Assembly: GCF_003014495.1 (NCBI RefSeq) | Contig: NZ_PYGC01000002.1 | Span: forward strand, 372,001 to 436,000 | From: Prolixibacter denitrificans | GTDB lineage: Bacteria > Bacteroidota > Bacteroidia > Bacteroidales > Prolixibacteraceae | Direction: 5' to 3' | DNA length: 64,000 nucleotides | In this document: positions 8,226 to 17,863 of the stretch, piece after piece | How positions within the stretch are numbered: position 1 is the first letter of the stretch | Layout: each line of letters opens with the position of its first letter | Translations under genes and position numbers: made by a program | The notes under the pieces: generated by a model | Seen by the model: the letters and a program-made list of their open reading frames with translations, nothing else | What the model was told of the DNA's origin: nothing | The model's database searches: none

Positions 8226-10577
8226 TTAGAAGAAGTCATCCTGCGTTGTCGTCTGATTTTTCTGACTGTTCTTCTTATTCACCTCGTCACAATCGAGGTT
8301 GATATTGAAGTTCGGTGGACGGTCAAATTTGGTGTCCTGCGACAAATTCAGTGTTGAATCAGAATATAACTTATTCATGAAACGGCCGTAAATTGGAAGT
8401 GCCATGTTGGCTCCCTGACCAAAGTGAATGCCTTTAAAGTGAATACTTCGTAAGTCTGCTCCGGTCCAGACACCGGTAACCAATTCCGGCGTAATACCAA
8501 TGAACCAACCGTCCGACTGGTTTTGTGTTGTTCCGGTTTTACCGGCAATGTCAGCGGTCAAATGTCCGTAAACCGGATGCCACCGCAGGCGCTGGCTTGT
8601 TCCCTCATTGACAACGCCTTCCATCAGGTTCAGCATCAGGTAAGCCGTTTTCTGGTCAATGGCTTCGTGCTGTTGAGGTGTGAACCGCGCCAGCACATTA
8701 CCGTCCTTGTCTTCAATCCGATCGACGAAATAAGGCTTGGTATAAACCCCGTGATTTCCGAACGTTCCAAAAGCCCCGACCATTTCGTACAACGAAATAT
8801 CTGAAGTTCCGAGGAACATCGAAGGTACTGCATCGATGGGACTAATAATGCCCATTTTTCGCATTACATTCTTCATGGCCTGAGGGTTGAATTTCTTCAT
8901 GATCCAGGCCGAAATCTGGTTTACCGAATTAGCCAATCCCCATTTCAATGTTACCATTTGCCCTTCGCGCTCCGACGAAGAGTTCTTGGCTGTCCAGGTT
9001 GTTCCATCGGGCAGGTAGAATGTTTGTTCGGTATTGGGAACCAGCGTACAAGGTGAATAACCGTTTTGCATGGCTAGCGTGTAGAGGAACGGTTTCACCG
9101 TTGAACCTACCTGACGTTTCCCGCCGGTCACCATGTCGTACATGAAATATTTGTAGTTAGGGCCGCCTACGTAAGCTCTCACGGCTCCGGTTTTCACATC
9201 CATTGTCATCATCGACGACCGGAGATAGCTCAAATAATATTTAATTGAATCAAGCGGCGTCATGGTCGTGTCTACTTCACCTTTCCAGGAGAACACGCTC
9301 ATCTCAACCGGTTTATTGAAGTTTTTCTTGATTTCTTTAAAGTTCAATCCCCGCTCATGAAGCACGTGGTAGCGCTCGCTTTTTCGAATTTCCCTATCGA
9401 GAATGTCGTCAATTTGACTTACAGAGAGGTCATCCGAAAACGGAGGATGCTTGAGTTCTTTCAGCTTGCTGAAGAAAGTGGGCTGTAAATCGGTACTCAA
9501 ATGTTCCACCACTGATTGTTCGGCATCCCGTTGCATGCGCGAGTCGATGGTGGTGTAGATTTTCAAGCCATCGTTATAGATGTTGTAGTTGGTCCCGTCC
9601 GGCTTCAGATTCTTGGAGCACCAGCCATACAATGGATTGGTTTCCCATTCAATGGAGTCTTCTTTAAATTTTTCGTCCTGCCACGAAGCATAATTACTCC
9701 GGTCGGGTTTGGTGGCCGTCATAATTACCCGCAAATATTCAGTAAAATAAGTACCTGAACCGCTTTTAAAGTCTTCTCTCTTGTATTTTAAGTCGAGCGA
9801 CTTGGTTTTTAGTGTATCAAATGCGGCCGGCGTCAGATAGCCGTATTTCGTCATCTGCGAAAGCACAACATTTCTTCGCCCAAGCACCATGTCCGGCCTT
9901 CGAACCGGGTTGAACAGCGACGGGTTTTTGGCCATGCCGACCAGCGTAGCCGCCTCGTCAACATTAAGGCTATCGGGTGTAGTATTGAAATAAATTTGAG
10001 CGGCAGATTTCACACCGACTGCCAGATTCAGGAAATCGAATTTATTCAGGTACATGGTCAGGATTTCCTCTTTGGTGAAACTCCGTTCCAGTTTTACCGC
10101 AATTACCCATTCCCTGAATTTCCGGATAACGAAATCGAGTTTATTTTCATATTGTTCCCGCGGGAAGAGCATTTTCGCTACCTGCTGCGAAATTGTACTA
10201 CCTCCACCGGCACTTTCATTTCCGGTGAGAATTCCTTTGGCTACACGGAACAGACCGCGCAAGTCAATTCCGGAATGCTGGTAAAAACGCACATCTTCGG
10301 TTGCTACAAGGGCATTGACAATATTCGGGCTCAAATCCTCGAAACGTACATAGGTACGGTTTTCCTTGAAAAACTTCCGAAGCACTTCTCCATCGTGCGT
10401 ATAAACTTCCGAAGCCAGAGCTGGTTCTGTGTTTTCCAATTCTTCGAAGGTAGGCATGAAGCCCAAATCTCCTTTTGCAATCAGAGTAAACAGAATTACA
10501 ACTCCCAGTACGCCCAGAGCATACAAACTCCAGAACGCTATGAGGTATTTTCTGAATGGTTTTTTATTTTCTGTCAT
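8226..10577 (-). CDS. Class A penicillin-binding protein (PBP1A type)
   Basis: This is a bifunctional peptidoglycan glycosyltransferase/transpeptidase of about 783 residues anchored by one N-terminal membrane helix. The GT51 domain carries EDVRFYQHSGIDLRG and GGSTISQQVAK. The transpeptidase domain carries the active-site STVK (in GSTVKPFLY), SVN, and KTGTT (in AGKTGTTQNQSDGWF). I prefer the ATG at 10577 over an in-frame TTG at 10604 because the longer start would fall inside the -7 promoter element at 10602-10609. It acts in the periplasm during cell-wall growth. Confidence 0.95.
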   Translation of the reverse strand: MTENKKPFRKYLIAFWSLYALGVLGVVILFTLIAKGDLGFMPTFEELENTEPALASEVYTHDGEVLRKFFKENRTYVRFEDLSPNIVNALVATEDVRFYQHSGIDLRGLFRVAKGILTGNESAGGGSTISQQVAKMLFPREQYENKLDFVIRKFREWVIAVKLERSFTKEEILTMYLNKFDFLNLAVGVKSAAQIYFNTTPDSLNVDEAATLVGMAKNPSLFNPVRRPDMVLGRRNVVLSQMTKYGYLTPAAFDTLKTKSLDLKYKREDFKSGSGTYFTEYLRVIMTATKPDRSNYASWQDEKFKEDSIEWETNPLYGWCSKNLKPDGTNYNIYNDGLKIYTTIDSRMQRDAEQSVVEHLSTDLQPTFFSKLKELKHPPFSDDLSVSQIDDILDREIRKSERYHVLHERGLNFKEIKKNFNKPVEMSVFSWKGEVDTTMTPLDSIKYYLSYLRSSMMTMDVKTGAVRAYVGGPNYKYFMYDMVTGGKRQVGSTVKPFLYTLAMQNGYSPCTLVPNTEQTFYLPDGTTWTAKNSSSEREGQMVTLKWGLANSVNQISAWIMKKFNPQAMKNVMRKMGIISPIDAVPSMFLGTSDISLYEMVGAFGTFGNHGVYTKPYFVDRIEDKDGNVLARFTPQQHEAIDQKTAYLMLNLMEGVVNEGTSQRLRWHPVYGHLTADIAGKTGTTQNQSDGWFIGITPELVTGVWTGADLRSIHFKGIHFGQGANMALPIYGRFMNKLYSDSTLNLSQDTKFDRPPNFNINLDCDEVNKKNSQKNQTTTQDDFF

Positions 10578-10601
10578 GGCGCCAATCCTAGTGAACACGG
10601 A

Positions 10602-10609
10602 CAAAGATA
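10602..10609 (-). promoter_or_regulatory. -7 element of the PBP1A gene
   Basis: On the minus strand this reads TATCTTTG, a perfect TAnnTTTG, 25 bp upstream of the chosen ATG. No good -33 TTTG is visible. Confidence 0.45.
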
Positions 10610-10750
10610 TAAAATTAATGTTCCTTCCGTTAAACTGATCTCAAGATCAAACAGGTGGAAGATGATGGTAATTCTAATGAAAATAAACGTTTTCAAGTAG
10701 ATTCAATCAATAAAAAACCGTGCCGGTTTGACAAAGAAGCGAAGAAAAAT

Positions 10751-10782
10751 TTTGAACATAGGTCGTGATTTCCTTTACTTTG
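10751..10782 (+). promoter_or_regulatory. Promoter of topA
   Basis: TTTG at 10751-10754, a 20-bp spacer and TTACTTTG (10775-10782, one mismatch to TAnnTTTG) lie about 40 bp before the topA ATG. Confidence 0.5.
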
Positions 10783-10823
10783 CATAGTTTTCACTGCATA
10801 ATGCATAATTATCGGGAAGGAAG

Positions 10824-13232
10824 ATGGAAGAAAACCTAGTTATTGTCGAGTCGCCTGCAAAGGCAAAAACGATAGAAAAATTTCTTGGAAAAGATTTCCA
10901 GGTTACCTCGAGTTTTGGACACATCCGCGATCTGGACAAGAAAGATTTTGGTGTGGATCTCGAAAATAAATACCAGCCCAGGTATATTGTCTCCGACGAC
11001 AAGAAGAAAGTTGTCAGCGAACTGAAAAAGATGGTGAAGAACTCGAAGCGGGTTTGGATCGCATCCGATGAAGACCGCGAAGGAGAAGCCATTGCCTGGC
11101 ACTTGATGGAGGTGTTAAAACTTGATCCGGGTAGTACCAACCGGATTGTTTTTCACGAAATTACCAAGGATGCTATTCTTCATGCGATTGAAAGCCCGAG
11201 GAAGCTGGATAAAAACCTGGTGGATGCGCAACAGGCTCGGCGTGTACTTGACCGCCTCGTTGGATTTGAGATCTCGCCGGTACTTTGGAAAAAAGTGAAA
11301 CCATCCCTTTCAGCTGGTCGCGTGCAGTCGGTAGCCGTTCGCCTGATTGTGGAGCGCGAGCGCGAAATCAACAAATTTGTTAGTACTTCCTCTTTCCGCG
11401 TCCGGGCTTTGTTCATGGTTCCTGATAAAAACGGACGATTGGCACCGCTCGAGGCCGAACTCGACAAGCGTTTCAATACGGCCGAAGAAGCCAAAGCATT
11501 TTTGGAAAAATGCGATGCTTCCGATTTCGATATTGCTGATATCGTTACAAAACCGGCCAAAAAATCACCGGCGCCGCCGTTTATTACTTCGACGTTGCAG
11601 CAGGAAGCCAGTCGAAAACTGGGATTTCCGGTAAGTATGACAATGTCAGTGGCTCAGCGGTTGTATGAAGCGGGACAAATCACCTACATGCGTACCGACT
11701 CGGTGAACTTGTCGAAACTGGCCATCGGTTCGGCGAAAGAAAAAATCTCCGAGCTATACGGCGATAAATATGTCAAAACACGGCAGTTTAAAACCAAAGC
11801 AAAAGGAGCACAGGAAGCGCACGAAGCCATTCGTCCGACCGATTTGAGAAAAGAAAATATTTCCGGTTCACCGCAGGAGCAGAAGTTATATAACCTGATC
11901 TGGAAACGCACCATTGCTTCGCAGATGGCGGATGCCGAGTTGGAAAAGACAACTGTTACCATTGATGTTTCCGGTGCTAAAGAGCATTTTGTTGCCAACG
12001 GTGAAGTGTTGAAATTCGATGGTTTTCTGGGAGTATACCTGGAATCGACGGATGATGAAGGACAGAATGAGGAACAGAAAGGATTGCTTCCTCCATTGAA
12101 TAAAGGTCAGAAGCTGGATCTTGATAACATTATTGCATCGGAGCGCTTTACCCTGAAGCCACCGCGTTATACGGAAGCAAGTTTGGTTCGTAAGCTGGAA
12201 GAGCTGGGAATCGGACGTCCGTCAACTTATGCACCGATTATTACGACCATCCAGAACCGGAATTATGTGGTGAAGGAAGATCGTCCCGGCGTTGAGAGAA
12301 AATATAAGACGATTCTGTTGAAAGACAGCGATATTCAGGAAGAAGAAAAAACAGAAATTACCGGAGCTGAGAAATCGAAGCTCTTCCCGACGGATATTGG
12401 TTTGGTGGTAAATGACTTCCTGATGAAGTATTTCCCGCGCATCATGGATTACAACTTTACCGCTTCGGTTGAGGAACAATTCGATGATATCGCACTTGGA
12501 GGCTTGCAATGGTATGAAATGATTGATGCATTCTACCGGCCTTTCCATGAAAATATTGAAGAGGTGCTGAATGTTTCGGAACGAACCCGTGGTGAACGTA
12601 TCCTCGGTAATGATCCGGCTACCGGAAAAGAAGTGTCGGTTAAAATTGGTCGCTACGGTGCATTTGCTCAACTCGGTGAAGCGTCAGAGGAATCAGAAGA
12701 GAAACCTCAGTTTGCCAGCCTTCGCAGTGGGCAGAGTATTGAGACTATTTCGCTGGAAGAGGCCCTCGAGCTGTTTAAACTTCCCCGCGATGTGGGTGAG
12801 TACGAAGGAAAGAAAGTAGTGATCGGCATTGGCCGGTTCGGTCCTTACGTGCGACACGACGGGAAATTTGTGTCGTTGAAAAAAGATGTAGATGATCCGC
12901 ACACGATTGATCTGGAGCGGGCGATTGAACTCATTGAAGAGAAGCGGGAGAAGGATCGGAAAGCGATTATCAAAGTATTCGACGAAGAGGAGCCCGAAAT
13001 TAGGGTGCTGCAAGGCCGTTGGGGACCTTATATAACGAGCGATAAGAAGAATTACAAGATTCCGAAAGGTACCGAAGCTGAAAAGCTGACGCTGGAGGAT
13101 TGCAAGAAGATTATTGAAAAGGGGCCGGCATCAGGAAAGAAAGCAGCCAAAAAGACCACAACCAAAAAGAAAACGACCGCTTCGAAGACAAAAACAAAGT
13201 CGACGAAGACGACGAAGAAGAAAACAAAGTAA
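10824..13232 (+). CDS. topA: DNA topoisomerase I (type IA)
   Basis: TopA relaxes negative supercoils through a 5'-phosphotyrosine intermediate. The protein has 802 residues. The Toprim domain begins ENLVIVESPAKAKTIEKFLG and has the metal-binding SDEDREGEAIAW motif near residues 76-87. The active-site tyrosine lies in QITYMRTDSVNL near residue 290. The usual C-terminal zinc fingers are replaced by repeated zinc-less modules (RFGPYVRHDGKFVSL, RWGPYITSDKKNYKI) and a Lys/Thr-rich tail of about 35 residues. This is common in Bacteroidetes. Confidence 0.97.
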   Translation: MEENLVIVESPAKAKTIEKFLGKDFQVTSSFGHIRDLDKKDFGVDLENKYQPRYIVSDDKKKVVSELKKMVKNSKRVWIASDEDREGEAIAWHLMEVLKLDPGSTNRIVFHEITKDAILHAIESPRKLDKNLVDAQQARRVLDRLVGFEISPVLWKKVKPSLSAGRVQSVAVRLIVEREREINKFVSTSSFRVRALFMVPDKNGRLAPLEAELDKRFNTAEEAKAFLEKCDASDFDIADIVTKPAKKSPAPPFITSTLQQEASRKLGFPVSMTMSVAQRLYEAGQITYMRTDSVNLSKLAIGSAKEKISELYGDKYVKTRQFKTKAKGAQEAHEAIRPTDLRKENISGSPQEQKLYNLIWKRTIASQMADAELEKTTVTIDVSGAKEHFVANGEVLKFDGFLGVYLESTDDEGQNEEQKGLLPPLNKGQKLDLDNIIASERFTLKPPRYTEASLVRKLEELGIGRPSTYAPIITTIQNRNYVVKEDRPGVERKYKTILLKDSDIQEEEKTEITGAEKSKLFPTDIGLVVNDFLMKYFPRIMDYNFTASVEEQFDDIALGGLQWYEMIDAFYRPFHENIEEVLNVSERTRGERILGNDPATGKEVSVKIGRYGAFAQLGEASEESEEKPQFASLRSGQSIETISLEEALELFKLPRDVGEYEGKKVVIGIGRFGPYVRHDGKFVSLKKDVDDPHTIDLERAIELIEEKREKDRKAIIKVFDEEEPEIRVLQGRWGPYITSDKKNYKIPKGTEAEKLTLEDCKKIIEKGPASGKKAAKKTTTKKKTTASKTKTKSTKTTKKKTK

Positions 13233-13243
13233 GAAACGAAGTC

Positions 13244-13276
13244 AGGGCAAACACTTATGGAGTTTGCCCTTTTTTA
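13244..13276 (+). terminator. Terminator after topA
   Basis: AGGGCAAAC (13244-13252) pairs with GTTTGCCCT (13262-13270) and is followed by a T run. An ATG in its loop begins an upstream-extended version of the next reading frame, which argues against that start. Confidence 0.85.
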
Positions 13277-13337
13277 TACTGAATTAATATTACCGCTTTA
13301 CTACCAAACAACTTTCAGATTTCGTATTTTGCTGCCT

Positions 13338-14465
13338 ATGTTAAACGACCTGCTTATTCCGGCTAACGAGTTGACCGTGGTTCGATTGTTTCAGGGAGCT
13401 TCTGATTCCCTGGGAAAACAATTGATTCAGGCTGACCTCTGGGAGGAGAACGAGAAGCTGAAAGTGGTGATTCTCGGTATTCCGGAGAGTCGTTTATCCC
13501 GGTTTGAAGGTCTGGAAAATGCTCCGGACATGATTCGCGAGCAGCTATACCAGTTGACAGCTGTTGGCGATTCTTCGTTGATTGCAGATATTGGAAATGT
13601 TCGCCCCGGAAATACACCTGCTGATACGTATGCGGCCGTTCGGATGGTCACGGAATCGCTTGTGTCGAAAGGTTTGCAGGTGTTGGTCCTGGGAGGAAGT
13701 CAGGACTTAACATTGCCCTTGTTGGAAGGCAGGCAGACTAAACGGCAAACGTTGACGGTTATCGATGACCGGCCCGATTATAAGGCTGGAGAGGAGTTCG
13801 GAACGGACGAGAATTTCCTGGAAAAAATTACGACTGGCACTACTCTTCGGTTATTGGGCCTGCAAGCCTACTTCTCGCCATTAGACAAAACGGACGACTT
13901 ACTCAAACAGCATCGGGGCCTCCAATTGCCACTGGGGGACTTACGCGAAAATATTCGCGAAAGCGAACCAATGTTGCGTGAGGCCGATGTGATTAGCTTC
14001 GATTTCGGTGCCTTGAAAGCCCACGAAGCGCCCGGTCAGCAGCGGTTGTCTCCCAACGGACTTTATGGAGAGGAGGCTTGCCAGTTGGCATGGTATGCCG
14101 GAATGAGTACGAAGCTGAATATGACCGGTATTTTTGGCTATAGCCCCTCGCTCGATTTACAACGTTGGGGAGCTGTAATGGCGGCTCAGATTGGGTGGTA
14201 TTTTTTGAAAGGAGCGATCGTGCAGAAAGATGAGGAGCCAGTGGGAGAAGCATCGGAATTTTTACATTTCATGGTTCCGGTTGGGGGGGTGGATGAGCCC
14301 ATTGTTTTTCTAAAACATCCCGTTACCGGAAGGTGGTGGATGGAGGTAAATTCGAAAAAGAATGAAGAAGTTCGAATTGCCTGTTCTGAAAATGATTACC
14401 TTTTGGCGCAGAAAAATGAAATCCCCGAACGTTGGATTCGTTATTGGGGTGTGAATGAAATATAA
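13338..14465 (+). CDS. Arginase/formimidoylglutamase-fold protein with depleted metal site
   Basis: The 375-residue protein has the ureohydrolase layout, but its metal motifs are eroded. The canonical GGDHS is GGSQD (about 119-123), DAHxD is IDDRPD (about 143-148), and SxDxDxxDPxxAPG is SFDFGALKAHEAPG (about 220-233). Two of the usual manganese histidines and one aspartate are therefore gone. I infer a non-hydrolytic or otherwise changed role. The ATG at 13338 is chosen because the longer frame starts inside the topA terminator. It lies 124 bp upstream of the porP-gldKLMN cluster in the same direction. I recall arginase-like genes near gldK clusters in other Bacteroidetes but cannot check this here. 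Confidence 0.75.
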   Translation: MLNDLLIPANELTVVRLFQGASDSLGKQLIQADLWEENEKLKVVILGIPESRLSRFEGLENAPDMIREQLYQLTAVGDSSLIADIGNVRPGNTPADTYAAVRMVTESLVSKGLQVLVLGGSQDLTLPLLEGRQTKRQTLTVIDDRPDYKAGEEFGTDENFLEKITTGTTLRLLGLQAYFSPLDKTDDLLKQHRGLQLPLGDLRENIRESEPMLREADVISFDFGALKAHEAPGQQRLSPNGLYGEEACQLAWYAGMSTKLNMTGIFGYSPSLDLQRWGAVMAAQIGWYFLKGAIVQKDEEPVGEASEFLHFMVPVGGVDEPIVFLKHPVTGRWWMEVNSKKNEEVRIACSENDYLLAQKNEIPERWIRYWGVNEI

Positions 14466-14589
14466 CCAAACAATAATAGTGGTAGAAGCGAGTTATTAAC
14501 TTAACAGACTAAGCAATTTAAAAACGGTAGAATTAATCTTTTTTTGACCTGTTTTCAGGAGGGGATATTCGACAAGGTTGACGTAATCT

Positions 14590-15531
14590 ATGAAGCGAAT
14601 ACTGATATTTTTGTTTCTTTTAATTATTGTTAATTTCGTTGCGAGAGCCCAGCAGGACCCACAGTTTAGTCAGAACATGTTCAATCATTTGACTATCAAT
14701 CCGGGATTTGCGGGTAAAAGTGATGCAATTAATGCTTCATTGCTCAACCGTTTTCAGTGGGTAGGATTTCCAGGAGCACCAGTTACCACCGTTTTTAATG
14801 CAGATGCTACTGTTGGCCTTATCGGTCAGGAGGACGGTATCGGTTTTTCCGTAATGAATGATGAAATAGGCTATGAGAAAAATATTTCGGTTAGCCTAAT
14901 ATATGCCTGGCGTACAGATGTTGGGAACGGAAAACTGGGAACCGGAATTTCTATCGGTTTGATGAATAAAAACCTCAAGCCTGGTTGGAGTTCGGATGCC
15001 GGAGCTAACCTAATCGATCAAGGGGATCCGCTAATTCCTCAGAGTGAGGTGAATGCTTTAGTTCCAGATATAGGATTCGGGTTATTCTATGAACACAAAG
15101 ATTATTACCTGGGATTGTCGGTGAAACATCTGAACCAGGCAGTTTATTCTTACGAAGAGAGTGGAAAATATTCGCTGGTAAGGAACTATTATTTTTCGGG
15201 CGGATACAATATTCGTTTATCCGACCCGTTATTTGAAGTACAGCCATCGTTATTGTTTAAGACAGATGCTGCCAGTTACCAGGTCGATGTAGATGTGAAT
15301 GTGCGCTATAACAAGCGCGTATGGGGAGGACTGGGCTATCGGTTAAATGATGCTGTGATTGTTTTGCTTGGGACGGAGTTTCGAAATGGGATTAAGGTAG
15401 GATATTCTTATGATCTGACCATTTCACCGCTCGCCCGTTACAGTTCGGGTTCTCACGAGTTTTTTATCGCTTACTCGTTTAATCTGAACCGGAGAAGAGA
15501 ACAAAAATATAAAAGCGTTCGATTTCTATAA
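14590..15531 (+). CDS. porP: PorP/SprF family type IX secretion outer-membrane protein
   Basis: This 313-residue protein has a signal peptide (residues 1-20, ending VARAQ). The mature N-terminus QDPQFSQNMFNHLTINPGFAG is the hallmark of the PorP/SprF family. The remainder is beta-barrel-like with alternating aromatic strands. Family members are predicted outer-membrane proteins that partner the T9SS ring or tether surface proteins. It heads the porP-gldK-gldL-gldM-gldN run and is 35 bp before gldK. Calling it PorP rather than SprF rests on this position. Confidence 0.9.
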   Translation: MKRILIFLFLLIIVNFVARAQQDPQFSQNMFNHLTINPGFAGKSDAINASLLNRFQWVGFPGAPVTTVFNADATVGLIGQEDGIGFSVMNDEIGYEKNISVSLIYAWRTDVGNGKLGTGISIGLMNKNLKPGWSSDAGANLIDQGDPLIPQSEVNALVPDIGFGLFYEHKDYYLGLSVKHLNQAVYSYEESGKYSLVRNYYFSGGYNIRLSDPLFEVQPSLLFKTDAASYQVDVDVNVRYNKRVWGGLGYRLNDAVIVLLGTEFRNGIKVGYSYDLTISPLARYSSGSHEFFIAYSFNLNRRREQKYKSVRFL

Positions 15532-15566
15532 TAATACATTGAAGCGTGAAAATATTTGTGCCACAT

Positions 15567-16916
15567 ATGAACAATAATATGAGACGATTATTCTTCTTTG
15601 GTAGTGTAGTTGCCATCGTCCTGTCTCTGAGTAGTTGTAACCGCGGAACAAACGGTGAACTTGTTGGAGTGGGGAAACGAGGTAAGTATTTTGAGCCCAC
15701 CCCTTTTGGAATGACCATGGTTCCCAGGGGAAGTTTTACAATGGGGCCGAGTGATCAGGATATCTCTCATTCGACCTCTCCCTCAAGAACTGTTTCTGTG
15801 GATGCATTCTGGATGGATGAAACGGAAATCACCAACAATGAATACCGGCAGTTTGTGTACTGGGTTCGCGACTCCATTGCTCGTCGGATGCTCGGACAGC
15901 AATTTGACGAGTTCCTGAACACGGAAGATCGGGATGGAAATCCGATCGATCCGCCAACAATAAACTGGGACGAGCGCATCGACTGGAACGACCCGGATTA
16001 CAAGGAGGCACTTGCAGGGTTGTACTATGCGCCCAAAGATCGTTTGTTTGGCAAGAAAGAGATCGATACGCGGAAACTCAATTACAAATATTTTTGGGTT
16101 GACCTGAAGCAAGCCGCTAAGCGGGCTAATGCTTATGATTACAAAACCCAGAGTTATAAAGGAACCGTTAATGATATTGATGGTAAAGAAGTCCCGATCG
16201 AAGGCCGTTCCAGTTTTATCATGAGCGATGCGGTTAATGTGTATCCCGATACTTTGGTTTGGATCCGAGATTTTACCTATTCGTATAATGAACCCTGGGC
16301 TACCATGTATTTCTGGCATCCCGGTTTTGATGACTATCCGGTTGTTGGTGTGACCTGGAAACAGGCGAGAGCATTTTGTATCTGGAGAACCCGTTACAAG
16401 AATGCAGCTTTGGCGCAACAAGGTGAATATGCTGTTCAGGATTACCGGTTACCTTCGGAAGCTGAATGGGAATACGCTGCTCGTGGAGGACTTCAGAATT
16501 CGATGTATCCGTGGGGTGGTTACTATACCCGTACTCAGGAAGGTTGTTTCCTGGCGAACTTTAAACCTATGCGGGGAAATTATATCGATGATAAAGGACT
16601 GGCAACGGTTAAAGTCGGAACATACGATCCGAACGGATATGGATTGTATGATATGGCAGGTAATGTGGCCGAATGGACCATTACTGCTTATGATGAAGCT
16701 GAGTACAACTTCATGAATGACTTTAACCCGAACTATGAATATAATGCTCTTCCGGATGATCCTCCGGCGATGAAAAGAAAAGTGATTCGCGGTGGCTCCT
16801 GGAAGGATATTTCATACTTCCTGCAGGTAGGTACACGTACCTATGAGTATCAGGATACAGCGAAATCGTACATCGGATTCCGTTGCGTACGATCGTCATT
16901 TGGAGATGAATTTTAG
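15567..16916 (+). CDS. gldK: T9SS ring lipoprotein GldK/PorK
   Basis: GldK is the outer-membrane lipoprotein that forms the periplasmic T9SS ring with GldN. The signal peptide ends at a lipobox (LSLSSC). An FGE-sulfatase-like fold follows: MVPRGSFTMGPSDQD near the start, RLPSEAEWEYAARGG in the middle, and GNVAEWT and IRGGSWKD near the end. About 449 residues is normal. The start is uncertain. I favour the ATG at 15567 (MNNNMRRLF) over the in-frame GTG at 15546, and the ATG at 15579 is also possible. It is in an operon with porP, gldL, gldM and gldN. Confidence 0.95.
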   Translation: MNNNMRRLFFFGSVVAIVLSLSSCNRGTNGELVGVGKRGKYFEPTPFGMTMVPRGSFTMGPSDQDISHSTSPSRTVSVDAFWMDETEITNNEYRQFVYWVRDSIARRMLGQQFDEFLNTEDRDGNPIDPPTINWDERIDWNDPDYKEALAGLYYAPKDRLFGKKEIDTRKLNYKYFWVDLKQAAKRANAYDYKTQSYKGTVNDIDGKEVPIEGRSSFIMSDAVNVYPDTLVWIRDFTYSYNEPWATMYFWHPGFDDYPVVGVTWKQARAFCIWRTRYKNAALAQQGEYAVQDYRLPSEAEWEYAARGGLQNSMYPWGGYYTRTQEGCFLANFKPMRGNYIDDKGLATVKVGTYDPNGYGLYDMAGNVAEWTITAYDEAEYNFMNDFNPNYEYNALPDDPPAMKRKVIRGGSWKDISYFLQVGTRTYEYQDTAKSYIGFRCVRSSFGDEF

Positions 16917-16947
16917 AAAGGAATTAAACCATTAAATTGCTTTTGCC

Positions 16948-17841
16948 ATGGGATTGACCGATTTTACGCATTCCAGACGATGGAAAGTCTTCATGAACTA
17001 TGTGTACAGTATTGGAGCGGCCATCGTACTTTTGGGTGCACTGTTTAAACTTCAACACTGGCCCGGTGGTCCGATAATGCTGACCATTGGTATGTCAACT
17101 GAAGCGTTGATATTTTTCCTGTCTGCTTTTGAGCCTTCGAACGAACCGCCGGACTGGACCAAAGTTTATCCGCAGTTAAAAGAAGATTTTGCCCATCTGG
17201 ATGCAGACGAACTTTTCGAAGAATCGCTGAACAGGAAGCCGAAGAGCTCATTCGATATGGATACCTTCCTGGAATCGACAGAAATATCGCCTGAGTTGCT
17301 GAATAAACTGCAGAAAGGACTGACTGATTTGAGTAACACGGCACAGAGTTTCGCCGATATTTCTTCTGCTACAATGGCAACAGATGTATATGTGAAGAAC
17401 CTGAACGCTGCATCTGAGTCCATGAATATATTTGCTGAAGTAAATACAAGGGCTGGTGAGAGTGTTGACAGTACTATTAACAAAGTGGTTCATTCAGGAG
17501 AAAAACTGGCTGAGTCTTATCACGAGTTTGTCAATACCATTCAACGTGACTTCAAGGTATTAAATGATCATTCTGGCAACTATACCGAAGAACTGGAGCG
17601 CATCAATTCGAATCTTTCGTCTCTGAATGCCTCTTATGAAGTACAGTTGGAAGGAGCCCGCAAACAGGCTGAAACAGCTTCTTCAGTACACAAGGATTTT
17701 GCTCAGATGAACGAGTTACTGTCCAGTTCGGTACAAGAGGCTAAAAAATATCAGGCCCAGGCAGAAGAGTTAAATAAAAATCTTGAAGCGCTCAACAACG
17801 TATATGGAAATATGCTTGGAGCCATGAATATCAAGAAGTAA
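16948..17841 (+). CDS. gldL: T9SS/gliding motor protein GldL/PorL
   Basis: GldL is the stator-like inner-membrane protein that, with GldM, converts proton motive force into T9SS and gliding movement. The 297-residue protein has two transmembrane helices (about 15-35 and 42-62). They contain Lys34 and His37 (FKLQHWPGG) and a buried Glu52 (STEALIFFL), matching the charged residues reported as important in the family. A long coiled-coil-rich cytoplasmic part follows (about 150-297). The start is 31 bp after gldK. Confidence 0.96.
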   Translation: MGLTDFTHSRRWKVFMNYVYSIGAAIVLLGALFKLQHWPGGPIMLTIGMSTEALIFFLSAFEPSNEPPDWTKVYPQLKEDFAHLDADELFEESLNRKPKSSFDMDTFLESTEISPELLNKLQKGLTDLSNTAQSFADISSATMATDVYVKNLNAASESMNIFAEVNTRAGESVDSTINKVVHSGEKLAESYHEFVNTIQRDFKVLNDHSGNYTEELERINSNLSSLNASYEVQLEGARKQAETASSVHKDFAQMNELLSSSVQEAKKYQAQAEELNKNLEALNNVYGNMLGAMNIKK

Positions 17842-17863
17842 TTCACCAAATTCTCGATTCGAA

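Noticed and set aside
10578-10604. TTG start for the penicillin-binding protein
   Set aside because: It coincides with the -7 promoter element, so it would not be transcribed as coding sequence.
13257-13337. Extended N-terminus of the arginase-fold protein
   Set aside because: The extra start lies in the loop of the topA terminator. The ATG at 13338 fits the family start.
14540-14590. Consensus promoter for the porP-gld operon
   Set aside because: A TTTG at 14543-14546 is present, but the position where TAnnTTTG should be reads TATTCGAC. I do not claim a promoter. An alternative sigma factor is possible but unproven.
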